Source: Azolla caroliniana
Lineage: Eukaryota; Polypodiophyta
DNA length: 64,000 bases
Direction of reading: 5' to 3'
Assembly: GCA_043228905.1 (NCBI GenBank)
Contig: JBHGNT010000004.1
Coordinates: 11,656,001-11,720,000, forward strand
The notes below the pieces were generated by a model. The model saw only the letters and a program-made list of their open reading frames with translations, did no database searches and was not told where the DNA came from. Shown one piece after another: positions 9,600-20,434 of the stretch (the stretch's first letter is position 1; each line of letters starts with the position of its first letter). Made by a program: the position numbers and the translations under genes.

Positions 9600-9960
9600 T
9601 CGGTGAGTAGATTCTTGGGGTGGTTGATATCGGACTTCTCTTGTTCTCTAATCTATGGCTGGATTATGGAATTCAAACCAAGGTAATCCTAGGACAATGG
9701 GATGCTCTAGACTAGAAATTATATTAAATGATATTACACACACAAAACTACCTAGGACAACTTGAATGGGTTCTGATTCTTCTACAATATTCCCGGAAGC
9801 AATGGGACGACCATCAATGACTACTACAGATGCGGGACAAGGAAGTTTTCTTAGGGATATCTGAGAAGCTTGGGCAACATTTCGATCCATGAAACAGGAA
9901 TTAGTTCCAGAATCTAAGAGTGCTAGGACGGGTACTGGGGAGTACTTTTAGTACTAACAA
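9600..9960 (-). pseudogene. GyB aspartic protease
   Basis: The minus frame contains the active site ALLDSGTNSCFMD (at about 9887-9935) and the downstream HPIVLGLPWFEFHNP motif that closes the retropepsin fold in Gypsy elements. It lies between the gag knuckle and the RT, as expected, and would cleave the polyprotein. A stop at 9648 divides it from the RT. Confidence 0.82.
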
Positions 9961-10071
9961 TGACTTGGGCTAGGAACACATTGCTAACTTGCTTGGAAGG
10001 AATGGAACCACTAATGGGCTGTACAGATCTAGGGCTGATGTCCAACCAAACGACTCCTATTTTGGCTAGAC

Positions 10072-11301
10072 TCAATCGTTTAACTCTTCATCTAATTGAC
10101 TAAGGATTTCAAATTTGTTTGAGATACTTGGGCTATTAGTACTATGAATACTATCTGACACTCTATTAGTACTATTAATACTATCAGACACTCCGAAGGG
10201 AAGAATTGACTCGGGTTTAGTACAGGCGACGATTTGATTTACCTGTCTTCTAGGCCTATGGGGACAATTGATGGCGATATGTCCTGGTCCACCGCAATAA
10301 AGACATAATCGATTGGCACATCGTCGTTGCTTTTCTTCTTCCGATAACGGGCCGCGTCGACGCATGGTGTCGATCTCCATCGGGGTCGGAATATTGACTT
10401 GAGGTACATCGCATGCAAACGGTCTAGCCGTGACTGAGGCGTATGTGGGTTCCGGCCGAGAGCGTGGTATTTGTAATTGACGTTCTGAACGCCGTTCGAA
10501 AAGGCGGTTGTCGCATCGGACCGCTCAACTGATTGCCTCTGTAAGAGACTTTGGTTCTTCGGGGAAGGTTAAAAGCAAATCTTTGACATCATTGTGCAAG
10601 CCGTAGCAAAACTGCTCCATGAGGGCTTGATCATCCCTGGAGATATCTGAGGCGAGTAGACGGAAAGCCGCCGCGTAGGCAGAGGCTGGACGATCGCCTT
10701 GACGCAATCTTCAGATCTTGTTGATCGCCGTCCTGATGTTGTTGGTATCTCCAAAGCAGGCTTTAAACTCACCAATAAAATCTTCAAAGTTATTAAGCAA
10801 GGGTGATTGTTTTTCTAGAAGCGGAGCGAACCATGCCAAGGCTGAGCCGCTAAGTAACGTGCCTATTAGGCCGACTCGAGATGCATTAGTGGGATATCGG
10901 GAAGGATGCATCTGGATGACTAAGCGTACCTGATTAAGGAATCCCCGGAATTGCGATCGCGTTCCATCAAATTTCACAGGAAGTCCAATCTTGGGCTCTT
11001 TATGAAATCCTTGGGGACTTGGTCCTTGTTGTTGCAACGCTGCTTCAAGTTGTTGTACCCGTAACACTAACTCCCCATGTTGTTGTTGCGTTTGTTGTTT
11101 TTCGAGAGCGATTTGTTGCAGATCCCCTATCAACCGTTGGTTTTCTTGTTCCAGGGCAACAAACTTTTCTTTTAGGCACTGTAACTCGGAGAAAACGGAT
11201 TGATATTCTTGGGCGATAATAGTAGCCATAGTAGAGGGAAAAGGGTAGGAGGATGAGGGAGAACGACAAGTAGGCTGGAGGAAAGAAAAAAATTGGTTCA
11301 A
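10072..11301 (-). pseudogene. GyB gag with coiled coil and CCHC knuckle
   Basis: One minus frame runs from just inside the 5' LTR. It has a long Gln/Glu/Leu-rich coiled coil, then the Retrotrans_gag-like core (PVKFDGTRSQFRGFLNQVRL, LIGTLLSGSALAWFAPLLE, FKACFGDTNN, LRQGDRPASAYAAAFRLLA). A CCHC zinc knuckle CLYCGGPGHIAINC is at 10264-10305. TGA stops at 10711-10713 and 10525-10527 break it. Gag would form the virus-like particle and bind RNA. Confidence 0.88.
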
Positions 11302-11303
11302 AC

Positions 11304-11750
11304 TGTCAGGAATAGTACTAAAGCAGAGATAGAATTAGTACTAAGAAGAGCAGTACTATTAGTACTAAGAGGACGGGACTGCGTAAGATTCCCGAGAGAG
11401 AGGAAGTGAGAAGAGGAGAGAGAGAGATAGCGAGGATGAGAGAGAGAGAAAGATGATGACAACAGCTAATATATTATGTGAAAAAGATAAGTACAAGCGG
11501 CTAAGAGGCTTAAGACTGGCGTTGAACCAATTTGGTTCAACATAATGCCTAGTGCCTTCTTTTATAGTGTTGTCAGGAGTAATCCTAAAACTTCTAGAAT
11601 GTTCCAGAGAAATCTGGAATATACATTATTTTCTTATAATAAAATATAAATGAAAATAATATCTTATGAATTACAATAGATGGTGTGATGGTTAAGAGCT
11701 CGACCCATATACCATAAGGTCATGGGTTCGAGTCTTGCCATATCATGACA
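11304..11750 (-). repeat. GyB 5' LTR
   Basis: The LTR is 447 bases with TGTCA...TGACA ends, and pairs with 6179-6601. It carries the same tRNA-like module (11678-11746), and its end abuts the ctaat target copy. No TGG-initiated primer-binding site is obvious just inside it (minus strand gtttgaaccaattt). Confidence 0.92.
11678..11746 (+). other. tRNA-like module in the second GyB LTR
   Basis: This is the same module as at 6529-6597, with B-box ggttcgagtct at 11725-11735. It is conserved between the two LTRs except for one base next to the B-box (ttgcc against ttcc). Confidence 0.6.
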
Positions 11751-11755
11751 CTAAT

Positions 11756-12770
11756 AGTCTATGCAAACGCAGATTTTTCCATTTTTCTTCAGAACCACGA
11801 TTATCGGGCTCAGCCACGTAGCTTCCTTGACTGGTCGAATGAATCCAGCTTTGAGAAGTTTGTCAATTTCTTCTTTTACGCGAGCGGCAAAGTTCGGATT
11901 TGATTCAGTATCGAGGCTGCTGAACATGTTTCACGTCAGTAGCTAAATGGATCTTATGCTGGTAAAATTTTGGATCTAATCCCTTCATGTCTTCGTGGGA
12001 CCACACAAATACCTCTTTATATTCCTTGAGTAGAGCTAACATCGCCTCTTTTTTATCTGGTGGTAATTCTTTCGTGATGGAGGGTAATCGGGGATCCGTT
12101 GTCGTTCCTAAGTTAACTTCTTCCAATGTGGAGGCAGTGACTCGTCGTGAAATTTCCATTTCTTTCTCGAATGCGGCTCATGCTCGGTTTAATTCCAGTA
12201 TCGACTCTAGGTCCGGTTCATAAGCCTCTTCGTGAAGTGTAGTGGGGGTAGCGTACTCCGCCGCAATTTCTATTACATCAATTTTGAATAGTGGGATGAT
12301 TCGCGGTTGCTCATCCAAGTATGCTTCCAGCTCCGTATCATCTACTCCTTCCAGCATATTTATGACTTCCGTGTACAATGGTGTCATTCCTTTGGGTTGC
12401 GCCGTCATTTCTTTTGTGGGTACACGAACTTTGTTGCGTCCTCGTCGGAAACTAATGCAATTATGTTGCCAGCTCTGTTTGATGTTTGCCAAACAAAGCC
12501 AAGGTCTGCCCAATAGTATTGGGTACGCTCCCGGAGCGTCGAGTGTGAGTACTACCGCCGAGATGTCAAAGTGGTGATTGCTAATGACGATGCATAGTTT
12601 CCGGATTAACCCTAAGGGCCTGAAAAATCGGGTATCTGCCATGCGAAGCCAAAAGTGGCAAGCTTCCCATTCCGAAATTCCTAATTATTCACACGTCTTT
12701 GCACTTATCACATTAACGCCCGAGCCCCCGTCGATTATATAACCTGTTATTTCCTTCCCGTGTAGTACTA
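11756..12770 (-). pseudogene. GyA protease and RT N-terminal part
   Basis: The minus frame, in phase with the GyA gag, has a protease active site of IDGGSGVNVIS type at about 12715-12745 and the closing motif YPILLGRPWL. After a linker comes the RT start: VFVWSHEDMKGLDPKFYQHKI, then LLKAGFIRPVKEATWLSP and VVLKKNGKICVCIDY, where it is cut by GyB. The second RT part is at 5440-6173. Stops occur at about 12178, 11905 and near 12690. Confidence 0.82.
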
Positions 12771-14511
12771 GCTTAATGCATGGATTGTGGTGATCCACCA
12801 CCGTTGGTCCGGCTGTAGTTGCGGCAAAATTTGTTGAGACATTTATACCAGGCATGCCTGTTATGCGATCTTTGACGGTTTACCGAAATCGTGGAACTAG
12901 TTGAAGGAGTTTTTCCATAGTTATGGTTATTTCGCAGCCCGTCAGTGCTTGCCATATGGGGTCCGGGGATATGATGTTTTCTTCTATCGGCCCATCCTTG
13001 TTTGCCGACTCCGGCCGCATATGCGTCGTATTGGCCACATTTGCTTTTTCTAGCCATGTTTGGGTTTCTTTGCGTACCTTATCTTTTGCAGCCCAATCCA
13101 CATTCTTTGTTTGTTGTCGTGTCATGACCTGCTGAACTTCTGTCATAATCATATTTACGGCCGATCCTTTGCCCTTGCGCAAGGGGAAATTGAGTTGCGT
13201 AATGTTCGGGCTATTGGCAGACAAAACAATGTACGTTGGACTCTCTTTCTCTATAGCTGGTGGCGGATTCCTATCCCCAAGCGTCGTTGGCTCCTCTTGG
13301 TATTGTTGCATTCTCCTGGGATTTCGGGGTGTTTGCGGTTGGTTCCTGCATGACTCCTGGCGCCGGTAATCCTTCGAACTTTCATCGTAATGTTGTTGGT
13401 CCCTATATTGTCGATGCTTTCCTTGTGAGTGCGGCCCATTGAATCCATCATGCTTATTCGTCGAACGGTGGTTGTCGTAACAACACCCTCCTTTATTATA
13501 CCGGTGGTTTCCCCGATATTCTTCTTCCTCCGGCTCCTCTTCATCGGAATTGTTGTTATTCCGGAGATTACGGTAGTACCGGTCATCGCGTGGATTCCAA
13601 TCCGTATATCGGGGTCGTTCCTCTTGGTGCCCCGGATCATTTCGGCGAGGTGGTCATTGTGGTTCTACACATCGTACTGTGGGCATAGGTTTGTTCAGCA
13701 TATTGTACTCACATTGCTCGACCGTATGTTCCTTTGAGTGGCAAATCGTGCATTGAATAGCCTGACGAAAGTGGCGTTCCACGTCCTAAGGCAACACCTG
13801 TCGTAATGAGGACAGAGAAAATTCTTCCTCCTCGTCCAACTCAAGCTGTAATGCTTGCTCGATGACCATGTCGCATGTTTCCCCTTTCAGATTACATGTG
13901 TTGAGCATCGTCCTAATAGGCCGCCACAGGGCTGCCAAAAACATCTCCCTAGCCTCGTCATCTATCGGCGCCCGTTCTAATTTCCACCGTAGATTCTGAA
14001 AGTGTAAGCTAAAGTTTGCGACTGATTCTACTGGCAGCTGCTTGATTGTATAGAATTGCCCGATGATTTCGCGTTGCGGTACCCTCCGATGAAAAAATCG
14101 CAGAAATGCTGACTGCAACTGGTCGAAGGTGTGGATTGCTGGTAGATTCGTCTGTGAATGCCAAAACGCGGCTCTACCATCCAAAGTTAAACCAAACTCT
14201 ATCATTTTTGACTGGTGCGCTTTCTCTTCTGGAAATCACTGCACCATGTGATTCATGTTCCAAACGTTCAGGAATAGCCAGATGTGGCTTGCGGCGTCTG
14301 TCTCGCCATTAAAGCATGGGTAGGACAAGGCCATTCCGGATGCGATGGTGGGCAGGGAAAGATCACGGTACTCGTGTGGGGATAGAACATCCCGCTTGAT
14401 GTCGCGGTGTTGGGTGAGTGTGGAGTCAACTGTGTGGTCCAGATAGATATCACTGAGGCGAAGTTTTTGCCTTGCACACTCCTCTGCCTGGCGTGTGATG
14501 GACCTCGTCAA
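12771..14511 (-). pseudogene. GyA gag with CCHC knuckle
   Basis: A single minus frame from 14511 runs to about 12880 with stops at 14236 and 13786. The gag core reads FGLTLDGRAAFWHSQTN, then FDQLQSAFLRFFHRRVPQRE and QFYTIKQLPVESVANFSLHF. A CCHC knuckle CTICHSKEHTVEQC lies at about 13705-13750. The region downstream is rich in Asn, Arg and Glu and is followed by a charged domain leading to protease. It would package the element's RNA. The likely start just upstream has a stop in its fourth codon. Confidence 0.8.
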
Positions 14512-14612
14512 TGGTCAGACTTGCCTGGTTGGTTCTCTGGGCCGTCTACGCTAGACATCCATCCCTTGTTGTTCGTCTGCGAGAAGTCACAAATCACCAA
14601 GCATGCCAAAAG

Positions 14613-15069
14613 TGTTACTGATTAGGAACATTGTCTACGCTCAGTCCTTCGGCGTAGACCTCAAGGTGACCGTGTTACAAGGAATAGAACCGTCGTACCG
14701 TAAATCGTAATGGGATACTCCCTTGTATCCTAGTAGTGTATAAGGGGGAAGGAAGGCTACAACTAAACTCCTTAGAAAGTGCACTAGTATCCGCACTTAC
14801 ACCTACACCCTTACGATTAACAGTTTGCAACAGAGAAACAAAGAACGTAGCAGAGAAAAACCACAGATATGCACAGAGATTAGAGAAGATAGTATTCTAT
14901 TAGAAAAACGCTCTATACTCCCAAAATTACACGCACCTCTTACAGAGGATTTCTGCCCTTTATATACACAGGGCTTTTAGCCGTTCACGCTTCCCGCGTG
15001 AACCATTACATGTGTTTCTTAACGCTTTACTATATTATAATGTTTCTGCACTTCTATCGGTCGGTTACA
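14613..15069 (-). repeat. Probable GyA 5' LTR
   Basis: This 457-base non-coding block lies directly upstream of GyA gag. Its ends are TGTTAC (plus, 14613) and GTTACA (15069). A minus-strand TATATAAAGG box lies near 14955-14966, and a perfect 8-bp hairpin gtctacgc...gcgtagac at 14633-14659. A TGG-starting stretch (TGGCATGCTTGG) lies a few bases inside and could be the primer-binding site. No second copy is in the window to confirm it. Confidence 0.5.
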
Positions 15070-16134
15070 ATTCTATTGGTCCTAGAGGAGGAAATAGTGA
15101 CGAAAAGCAATAATGCGACAACCGCGGGGATATGTGTGGGTGAGTCATCTGGAGCAAAGGCGTCTTTTTGGCCGGAAGTGCTAGAAAACCCCGAGAAAAC
15201 TGAATCTAATGAGATCTGAAGCACCGTGGAAGGCATCCGAGAAGCTAAGGGATGGGAGTGCCCCGTCGATAAGAATAGCGTGTATGCCCTATGCCAATTA
15301 CATGAGGTGTATGTAGATGAGAAACGACGACACACGGATGATGCGGCCGGACCATCAAAGACGCCGGAGAGCTGGAACTCCGAAGGGAAGGGGAAAGGAA
15401 AAGCAATTCCGTCATTCAAACTCGCTTCGGACATCGAGCAACGAACGGACTTAAAAAAGGTGTTCGAGGAGAGAATCCTCGATAGCCGGGTAGATTTTTC
15501 GCTTCGGGAATTACTTGGAATAGCGAAGAAGGAGTTCAACGATCTTCTTGTGGATCTCGTGAAGAGAAAAAGACAAAATACGGAGAAAAATGCTTCAAGG
15601 GTGAATGCAAATACCGTTCTAATGATTGACACCGAAGTGGAGGATGAAATTCCGAACTCCCACTACACAAGGCCACATTGGGCACGCACAACTACGGAGA
15701 CTCCGGTCCGAATTGGAAACATCAGGGAGCCCGTAGTAGCATTGATTGATCACAGATCGTAGATCAATTTGATGTTCAAGGAGTTCTACCGAAAGGAGAA
15801 GTGGCCTATTAACACTAATCATGGATGGAAGATCCGGGCATCCACTAAAACAACGGAAGATTTACTTGCGGCTTGTCCGGATGTGACGGTGAAGATCGGA
15901 GATGTGGAGATTAACCAAAATTTCTTTGTGCAAGATGAGGTCTCACACTCCATGATCCTTGGACAACCCTTTATCACGGCTTCACGGATGGAGACAAAGG
16001 TGCTCGATAGCGGAGTGGCTTTTGCACGAATTCGGAGCCAAAGCGGAGGGAAAACCGTCCAATTCCTAACCGTGCCATCAAATCACGAAAGGAACAAGAG
16101 AGACCTCTTGTCCCAAACAAAAACGGAATTTTAA
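15070..16134 (+). pseudogene. GyC gag remnant and protease
   Basis: Frame 1 reads a hydrophilic gag tail (WPEVLENPEKTE; a stop at 15217-15219; then WECPVDKNSVYALCQLHEVY and LRELLGIAKKEFNDLLVDLV). The retropepsin domain follows: VALIDHRS, where the usual small Gly after the catalytic Asp region is Arg, a TAG at 15760-15762, then NLMFKEFYRKEKWPINT, VKIGDVEINQNFFVQ, MILGQPFITASRMETKVLD. It would process the polyprotein but is broken. I recall similar protease wording from fungal and bryophyte elements, unverified. Confidence 0.8.
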
Positions 16135-16268
16135 AGTAGACTGTTGTAGAGTGGGGAAGTGATAGTCCAAGAAGCCCTAATACCCCACACAGGAAGAAAA
16201 CTCTCGGAGCAAAACAAGTATGAATCGGTCTGGATGGGGCATCCACGTACACGGCCGTAACCGGAGTA

Positions 16269-16598
16269 ATGAAGAAAGAATTCCAAAAGGTGCAAGATGA
16301 GTTACGGTCTGCATCAATAATAAAAGAAGACGAAGAAATCGTGGGAGTAGTCGAAGAAGTGTTCTATGGGAGCACGCTACAACGGCTTGAAGAGCTTGCC
16401 GAAGAGAATAACCAAGGAGACCGGGTAGTTCTGGTGGAATCAGTCAAGATGTATGAGATCATTGTGAAAATGGGGCCAGATACGCTCCGCAAAGAAGAAG
16501 CAATGGTATGTACGAAATATAAGACCGTGGAAAAGAAGGTGAAACCGGTCGTGGGACCGCTGCCTGCCGATAGCGAACAAAAGAGGAAAGAAGTCTAG
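16269..16598 (+). pseudogene. GyC protease-RT linker
   Basis: A charged, Glu/Lys-rich segment of about 109 residues (from MKKEFQKVQDEL) with no catalytic motif sits between protease and RT in a shifted frame. It is best read as the polyprotein linker. It ends in a stop just before two copies of a gagatc(t/c)gacacttcgg direct repeat at 16600-16635. Confidence 0.55.
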
Positions 16599-16639
16599 GG
16601 AGATCCGACACTTCGGGAGATCTGACACTTCGGAAGTCC

Positions 16640-17545
16640 GTGGATATCGGACATGCCTTCACGGATGAGACCTGGAAGAATCTTCGGATCGGTGGAGGTG
16701 GTTTCCTCTCACAAAATGAAGAAGAATGGTTTCGTGAGATGTTGGAGCAGCATGGAAGAGCATTTGCATTCACATCGAAAGAGATAGGGTGTGCTGACCC
16801 AAAGATAGTGGAGCCGATGGTGATCTTCACAATTGATCATGTGTTGTGGAACCTGAAGCCGATTCCGGTGCAATGGGCGCATATTTCGAAAATCATTGAC
16901 TTGCTCAAGGAGAAGGTGACGATGAGGATTCTAGAGCCATCCAACACTCCGTACTCAAATCGATGGTTTACGGTTCCGAAGAAGAATGGGTCACTCCGAT
17001 TTATTAAAGATTTGCAACTGGTGAACAAGGTCATGATCCAGAACTCCAGAGTCGGTCCGATAGTGGACGTATTTGTGGAAGCGTTTTTCGGTCGCGCGAT
17101 ATACTCCATCGGCGACCTATACTTCGGGTATGACCAATTCCAACTAGTCGTGGAGAGCCGAAACATCACTACCATGCAAACACCGATAGGATTGGTTCGG
17201 ATGTGCCCACTACCACAAGGCGCAACGAACTCAATCGCGCATATGATGAATGCGATGAACAAGGTGCTCCGGGATTGCATTCCGGAGATAACGATGCCGT
17301 TCCTAGATGACATTCCGATAAAAGGATGTGCGGTGGAAGAAAAAGATGAGACTATGGATGATCGGGGATGCCGAAAGTTCATAGTCGACCATATTTGCAA
17401 TTGAGAGGAAGTGTTACGGAAGTTAGAAGATGTGCACCTAACACTCTCCGGAGAGAAATTGGCATTCGGACAAGAAGAGATATTGGTAGTCGGACATCTA
17501 TGTGGGCCCTACGGCCGAAGACCGTCGCCAGTCAAGATCGATGCG
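16640..17545 (+). pseudogene. GyC reverse transcriptase
   Basis: Fingers and palm: ILEPSNTPYSNRWFTVPKKN, GSLRFIKDLQLVNKV, AIYSIGDLYFGYDQFQLVVE (first catalytic Asp) and TPIGLVRMCPLPQGATNS. The FLDD box at 17300-17311 is within MPFLDDIPIKG. A TGA at 17402-17404 interrupts the frame, then the thumb LRKLEDVHLTLSGEKLAFGQ follows. FLDD replaces the usual YLDD/YVDD, as in some Gypsy lineages. A deletion and frame change near 17545 precede the connection domain. Confidence 0.87.
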
Positions 17546-18140
17546 ATTCAAGCTAAGAAAGAAATATGCGATTCTTGGGGTATGTGCATTCTATCACATA
17601 TGGATTCCGCACTATGCACACATTGCGGACCCACTCTATTACTTGTTGCGGAAGGGGAAAAAGTTTGAATGGAAACCAGAACATACCAAAGCCGTGAAGA
17701 AGCTCAAGAAATCACTACAGAGGGCAGAAGCACTTAATAAGCCGAACTACGACCGACCGATTATAGTAACGGTTGATACAAGTCCAACTGATCGGATAGG
17801 TCATCAATCATGCCGATTCGGATGGTTCACGATATCCGATCCGATTCGAAGAAAAGGTTCTCAACGAAAGGCAACACGGACATGCACAAGTTAAAAGAGA
17901 ATTATGGGGAGTTGTGTCTGCAATAAAATCAGATCGAGATTACTTAATTGGAGCTGAAGTAGTGATCAAAACGGATTGTCTTCCGATACTCGGGATGATG
18001 CGGTGTTGCACGATACCGGATGTGGATATGCTAAGATGGATTGCATATGTAAAGTCGCTTAATCCGGAGATACGACACATCTCCGGAAAAGATAACGTGG
18101 TAGCAGATATGCTATCAAGGGCACGGTTCAGAGGAAACAT
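17546..18140 (+). pseudogene. GyC RT connection and RNase H
   Basis: The connection reads LGVCAFYHIWIPHYAHIADP and LYYLLRKGKKFEWKPEHTKA. RNase H starts at VTVDTSPT, shifts frame near 17795, and continues with NERQHGHAQVKRELWGVV, the Asp in VIKTDCLPI, and NPEIRHISGKDNVVADMLSR at its end. Two frameshifts make it non-functional. Confidence 0.82.
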
Positions 18141-18277
18141 AGCTGAATCCGATAATGAAGAAGTTTCCCAAAACTACGTTACTTCGGAGAACATATGCCG
18201 GGTGAACGTAATCCGAGAATTCCGGGAAGAAGAATACGAGGGAGAAAGTTTGTTGATCGGGAAAGTGCTACAAGAAA

Positions 18278-19659
18278 TTGAGGAATCATCGGACAATAAA
18301 GAAAAGAGAGACGAGATCCGAAGTAAGAAGCCGCAAATCCAAAAGTTTTTCTTCAACAATGGATAATTTAATCTGTAGGGAGCCGAAAAGACCGAATGGT
18401 ATACCACTACGGGTAGTCGAAACAAAAGAGCAACAAAACCGGATAATGTCTGAATTTCACGAATCCGATTGGGCTGGATATCGGGGAACATGGGCAACAT
18501 TTGCGAAGATCAAACAAAAATATTGGTGGAAGAATATGTACAAAGATGTAGCGGAGTTCATGGAAAGCTGTGAGAAATGTCAAATCTACTCCGGAGTTCG
18601 ACACTGAGATGAATTACATCCGACATTCTCACCAACAATCAACTTCAAATGGATGATCGACATTGTGGCCATGCCAACCGGGATTGGACAAAAGAAATAC
18701 TTGGTGTTAGCCCGGGAAGATCTAACAAACCAAGTAGAAGGACGGGCATTACGGAGGAAAACATGTTCCGTAGTATACCAATTTCTCTTGGAAAAAGTGT
18801 TCTGCAAGTACGGGTGCATAGGACAAGTGATTGCGGATCGGGGAGAACTTGACTCTAATAAAGCTAGGGAATTCTTCGTCAGACATGGAGTACGGTTAAC
18901 ACTAACCACGGCATACAATCCGGAAGCCAACGGAAAGATCGAGCGAGGACATAGTCCAATCGTTAAAGCACTTGCAAAAGCATGCGACAGAAGGGTGAAG
19001 GATTAGCCATAGGTGCTTTCGTATGCACTATGGGCGGATCGCACGACGCATAGTTCCGTGACTGGTTATATGCCAGCTGAACTTATGACGGACAAGCACC
19101 GGTAATGCCGACGGAAACCACAATTGCAACATGGAAAGTACTATCATGGAAGGAAGAAATGAGCCGGGAAGAACTTCTAGCGGTCCGGATATGACAACTA
19201 GAGGGAAGACCGGAAGACATAGCAGAAGCGACATGCTGACAACAAGAAGCACGATTCTGGAACAAAAGTCGATTCGACACAAAGCATCGACTATGACCAC
19301 GAAAGATTGAAAAAGGAGATTGGGTGATCGTCTATGACAGTAGTTTGGATCATCAACATACAACGATACGGAAGTTTGCTAAAAGGTGGTTCGGGCCATA
19401 TGAGGTTCGGAAAGTTTTCAACAACGGAACTTACCGACTATGTGAGTTGGATGGAACAGTACTACGGGTGCCTATACTGGGGAAACGGCTGAAGATATTC
19501 AAGAACCGGACTGACGACGAACCTTATGTAAGCTTAGACAAGACCAACAACGAGGAGCAATCGGACAAAGATCGCGGTGATGCGGAAAGCGAAGAAAGTG
19601 GACTACAATTGATAATCGACATAAGGGAATCGGAGACTGCTACGGATGAAGGCGAATAA
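18278..19659 (+). pseudogene. GyC integrase with GPY/F-type C terminus
   Basis: Zinc-binding domain: HESDWAGYRGTWATF and MESCEKCQIYS. Core: Asp in WMIDIVAMPTG, Asp in QVIADRGELD, Glu in NGKIERGHSP. After the core come stops at 18604-18606 and near 19003 and 19190. The C terminus reads WVIVYDSSLDHQHTT, KRWFGPYEVRKV, YRLCELDGTVLRVP, with an acidic tail to 19659. The catalytic triad is present but the frame is broken at least four times. There is no chromodomain. Confidence 0.85.
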
Positions 19660-19810
19660 CAAGCATCGGGAACTTCCGCACATACCGGAGGATGTGCGGG
19701 TTTGGAGGGGGCGAGTGTCATAGTGTAATTCACACACTACATGAAATATGTAAAAAAATATATCCAATTTAAGTACGCATAAATAAATAAAAGAAAATAT
19801 TAAAAGTATT

Positions 19811-19885
19811 GTTACATGTATAGGGCAGGGTTTGAACCTTATACCTCCATGTAAACAAATCCAAACTTTATCGTTGTACTAAGTT
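19811..19885 (-). other. tRNA-like module in the GyC LTR
   Basis: Read on the minus strand, antisense to GyC, ggttcaaaccc (19828-19838) matches the Pol III B-box at 9 of 11 positions and is preceded by a weaker A-box-like region. The location, about 100 bases inside the LTR start, parallels GyB and GyD. I do not call a functional tRNA. Confidence 0.45.
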
Positions 19886-20014
19886 ATCATAAGTGATCTA
19901 AATAATAGGTATAAGAGTTAAGAGTTATATTTACGCCTATTTTTACAAAAAAGTAAATCATGCACTTTGAGAGTGCGTGAAAACTTTATTTGGAAGAAAA
20001 TTGCAAGCCAATTA

Positions 20015-20039
20015 CTCATGCACATCTAGTGTGCATGAG
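20015..20039. repeat. Perfect 10-bp palindrome in the GyC LTR
   Basis: ctcatgcaca and tgtgcatgag flank a 5-base centre (tctag). The same centre with shorter arms recurs at about 20085-20105. A related palindrome (atgtgcaa-ca-ttgcacat) lies at 29791-29808 in the solo LTR. Confidence 0.8.
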
Positions 20040-20434
20040 CACTATATTTAGGAAATCAAAAAACATGGTTGAAGAAGGCAACTCTTGCACATCTAGTGTG
20101 CATGAACACTTTAGGAAAAAGCATATGATGCTATGATTAGCCTCTTCCATCACTATATAAGGAAGAGAGAAAAGATGTATATGGTTGTTGTTGATTTTTT
20201 ATAAGGGTTGATTAATATAAAATATTCATGGGAATTCACGATTTTGCCATCTATTTCTCTCTTACAATCTAAGTATCAATTAATACACTATACTCGTGGG
20301 ATTCACGAATTTCATATCTCCATCTTGCAATCTATTCGTAACAAACCTTATCTCATATTCATCTTTCTCCTAGTCCAAAACCCCAACGGTTCCCACCCGA
20401 CTCACACAACGATCCGGCTTCGAAAGGCACGACA

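Larger units (their letters stand above)
6179..11750 (-). mobile_element. GyB, complete chromovirus-type Gypsy element
   Basis: This 5.57-kb element is bounded by LTRs at 6179-6601 and 11304-11750, both with TGTCA...TGACA ends. Its flanks are ccaat (6174-6178) and ctaat (11751-11755), a 5-bp target duplication with one mismatch. On the minus strand it encodes gag with a CCHC knuckle, protease, RT, RNase H, integrase and chromodomain. It lies in the RT of GyA, so it is younger than GyA. The RT has lost its catalytic box, so the copy is not autonomous. Confidence 0.92.
4600..15069 (-). mobile_element. GyA, Ty3/Gypsy element interrupted by GyB
   Basis: Read on the minus strand, the order is 5' LTR (14613-15069), gag, CCHC knuckle, protease, RT, RNase H and integrase N-terminal part. 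The gag-PR-RT part is one frame with scattered stops. GyB (6179-11750) sits inside the RT, flanked by ccaat/ctaat. The integrase core and the cognate 3' LTR are missing, because at about 4600 the sequence joins the end of a GyC-type element. The RT (FLDGFSGYNQ, MMFGLKTTPATFQ, VFLDDFAVYG) resembles plant non-chromodomain Gypsy elements of the Athila/Tat-like side, which is an inference from memory. Confidence 0.8.
15070..20434 (+). mobile_element. GyC, 5'-truncated Gypsy element with FLDD RT
   Basis: Plus-strand order is gag remnant, protease, linker, RT, RNase H and integrase, then polypurine tract (19703-19715) and 3' LTR. The 5' end is cut at the GyA LTR. There is no chromodomain. Its protease, RT and integrase wording (PFLDDIPIKG, LPQGATNSIAHMMNAMNKVL) is unlike GyA, GyB and GyE. 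A minus-strand fragment of the same lineage lies at 3596-4600. Confidence 0.85.
19716..20434 (+). repeat. GyC 3' LTR
   Basis: The 719-base LTR starts TGTCATAGTG right after the polypurine tract gtttggagggggcgag and ends GGCACGACA. A TATATAAGG box is at about 20154-20162. It contains a tRNA-like B-box (19828-19838), a 10-5-10 palindrome at 20015-20039 and a second partial copy at about 20085-20107. Its right side joins mid-gag of Copia CoA. The 5' LTR is absent. Confidence 0.8.
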
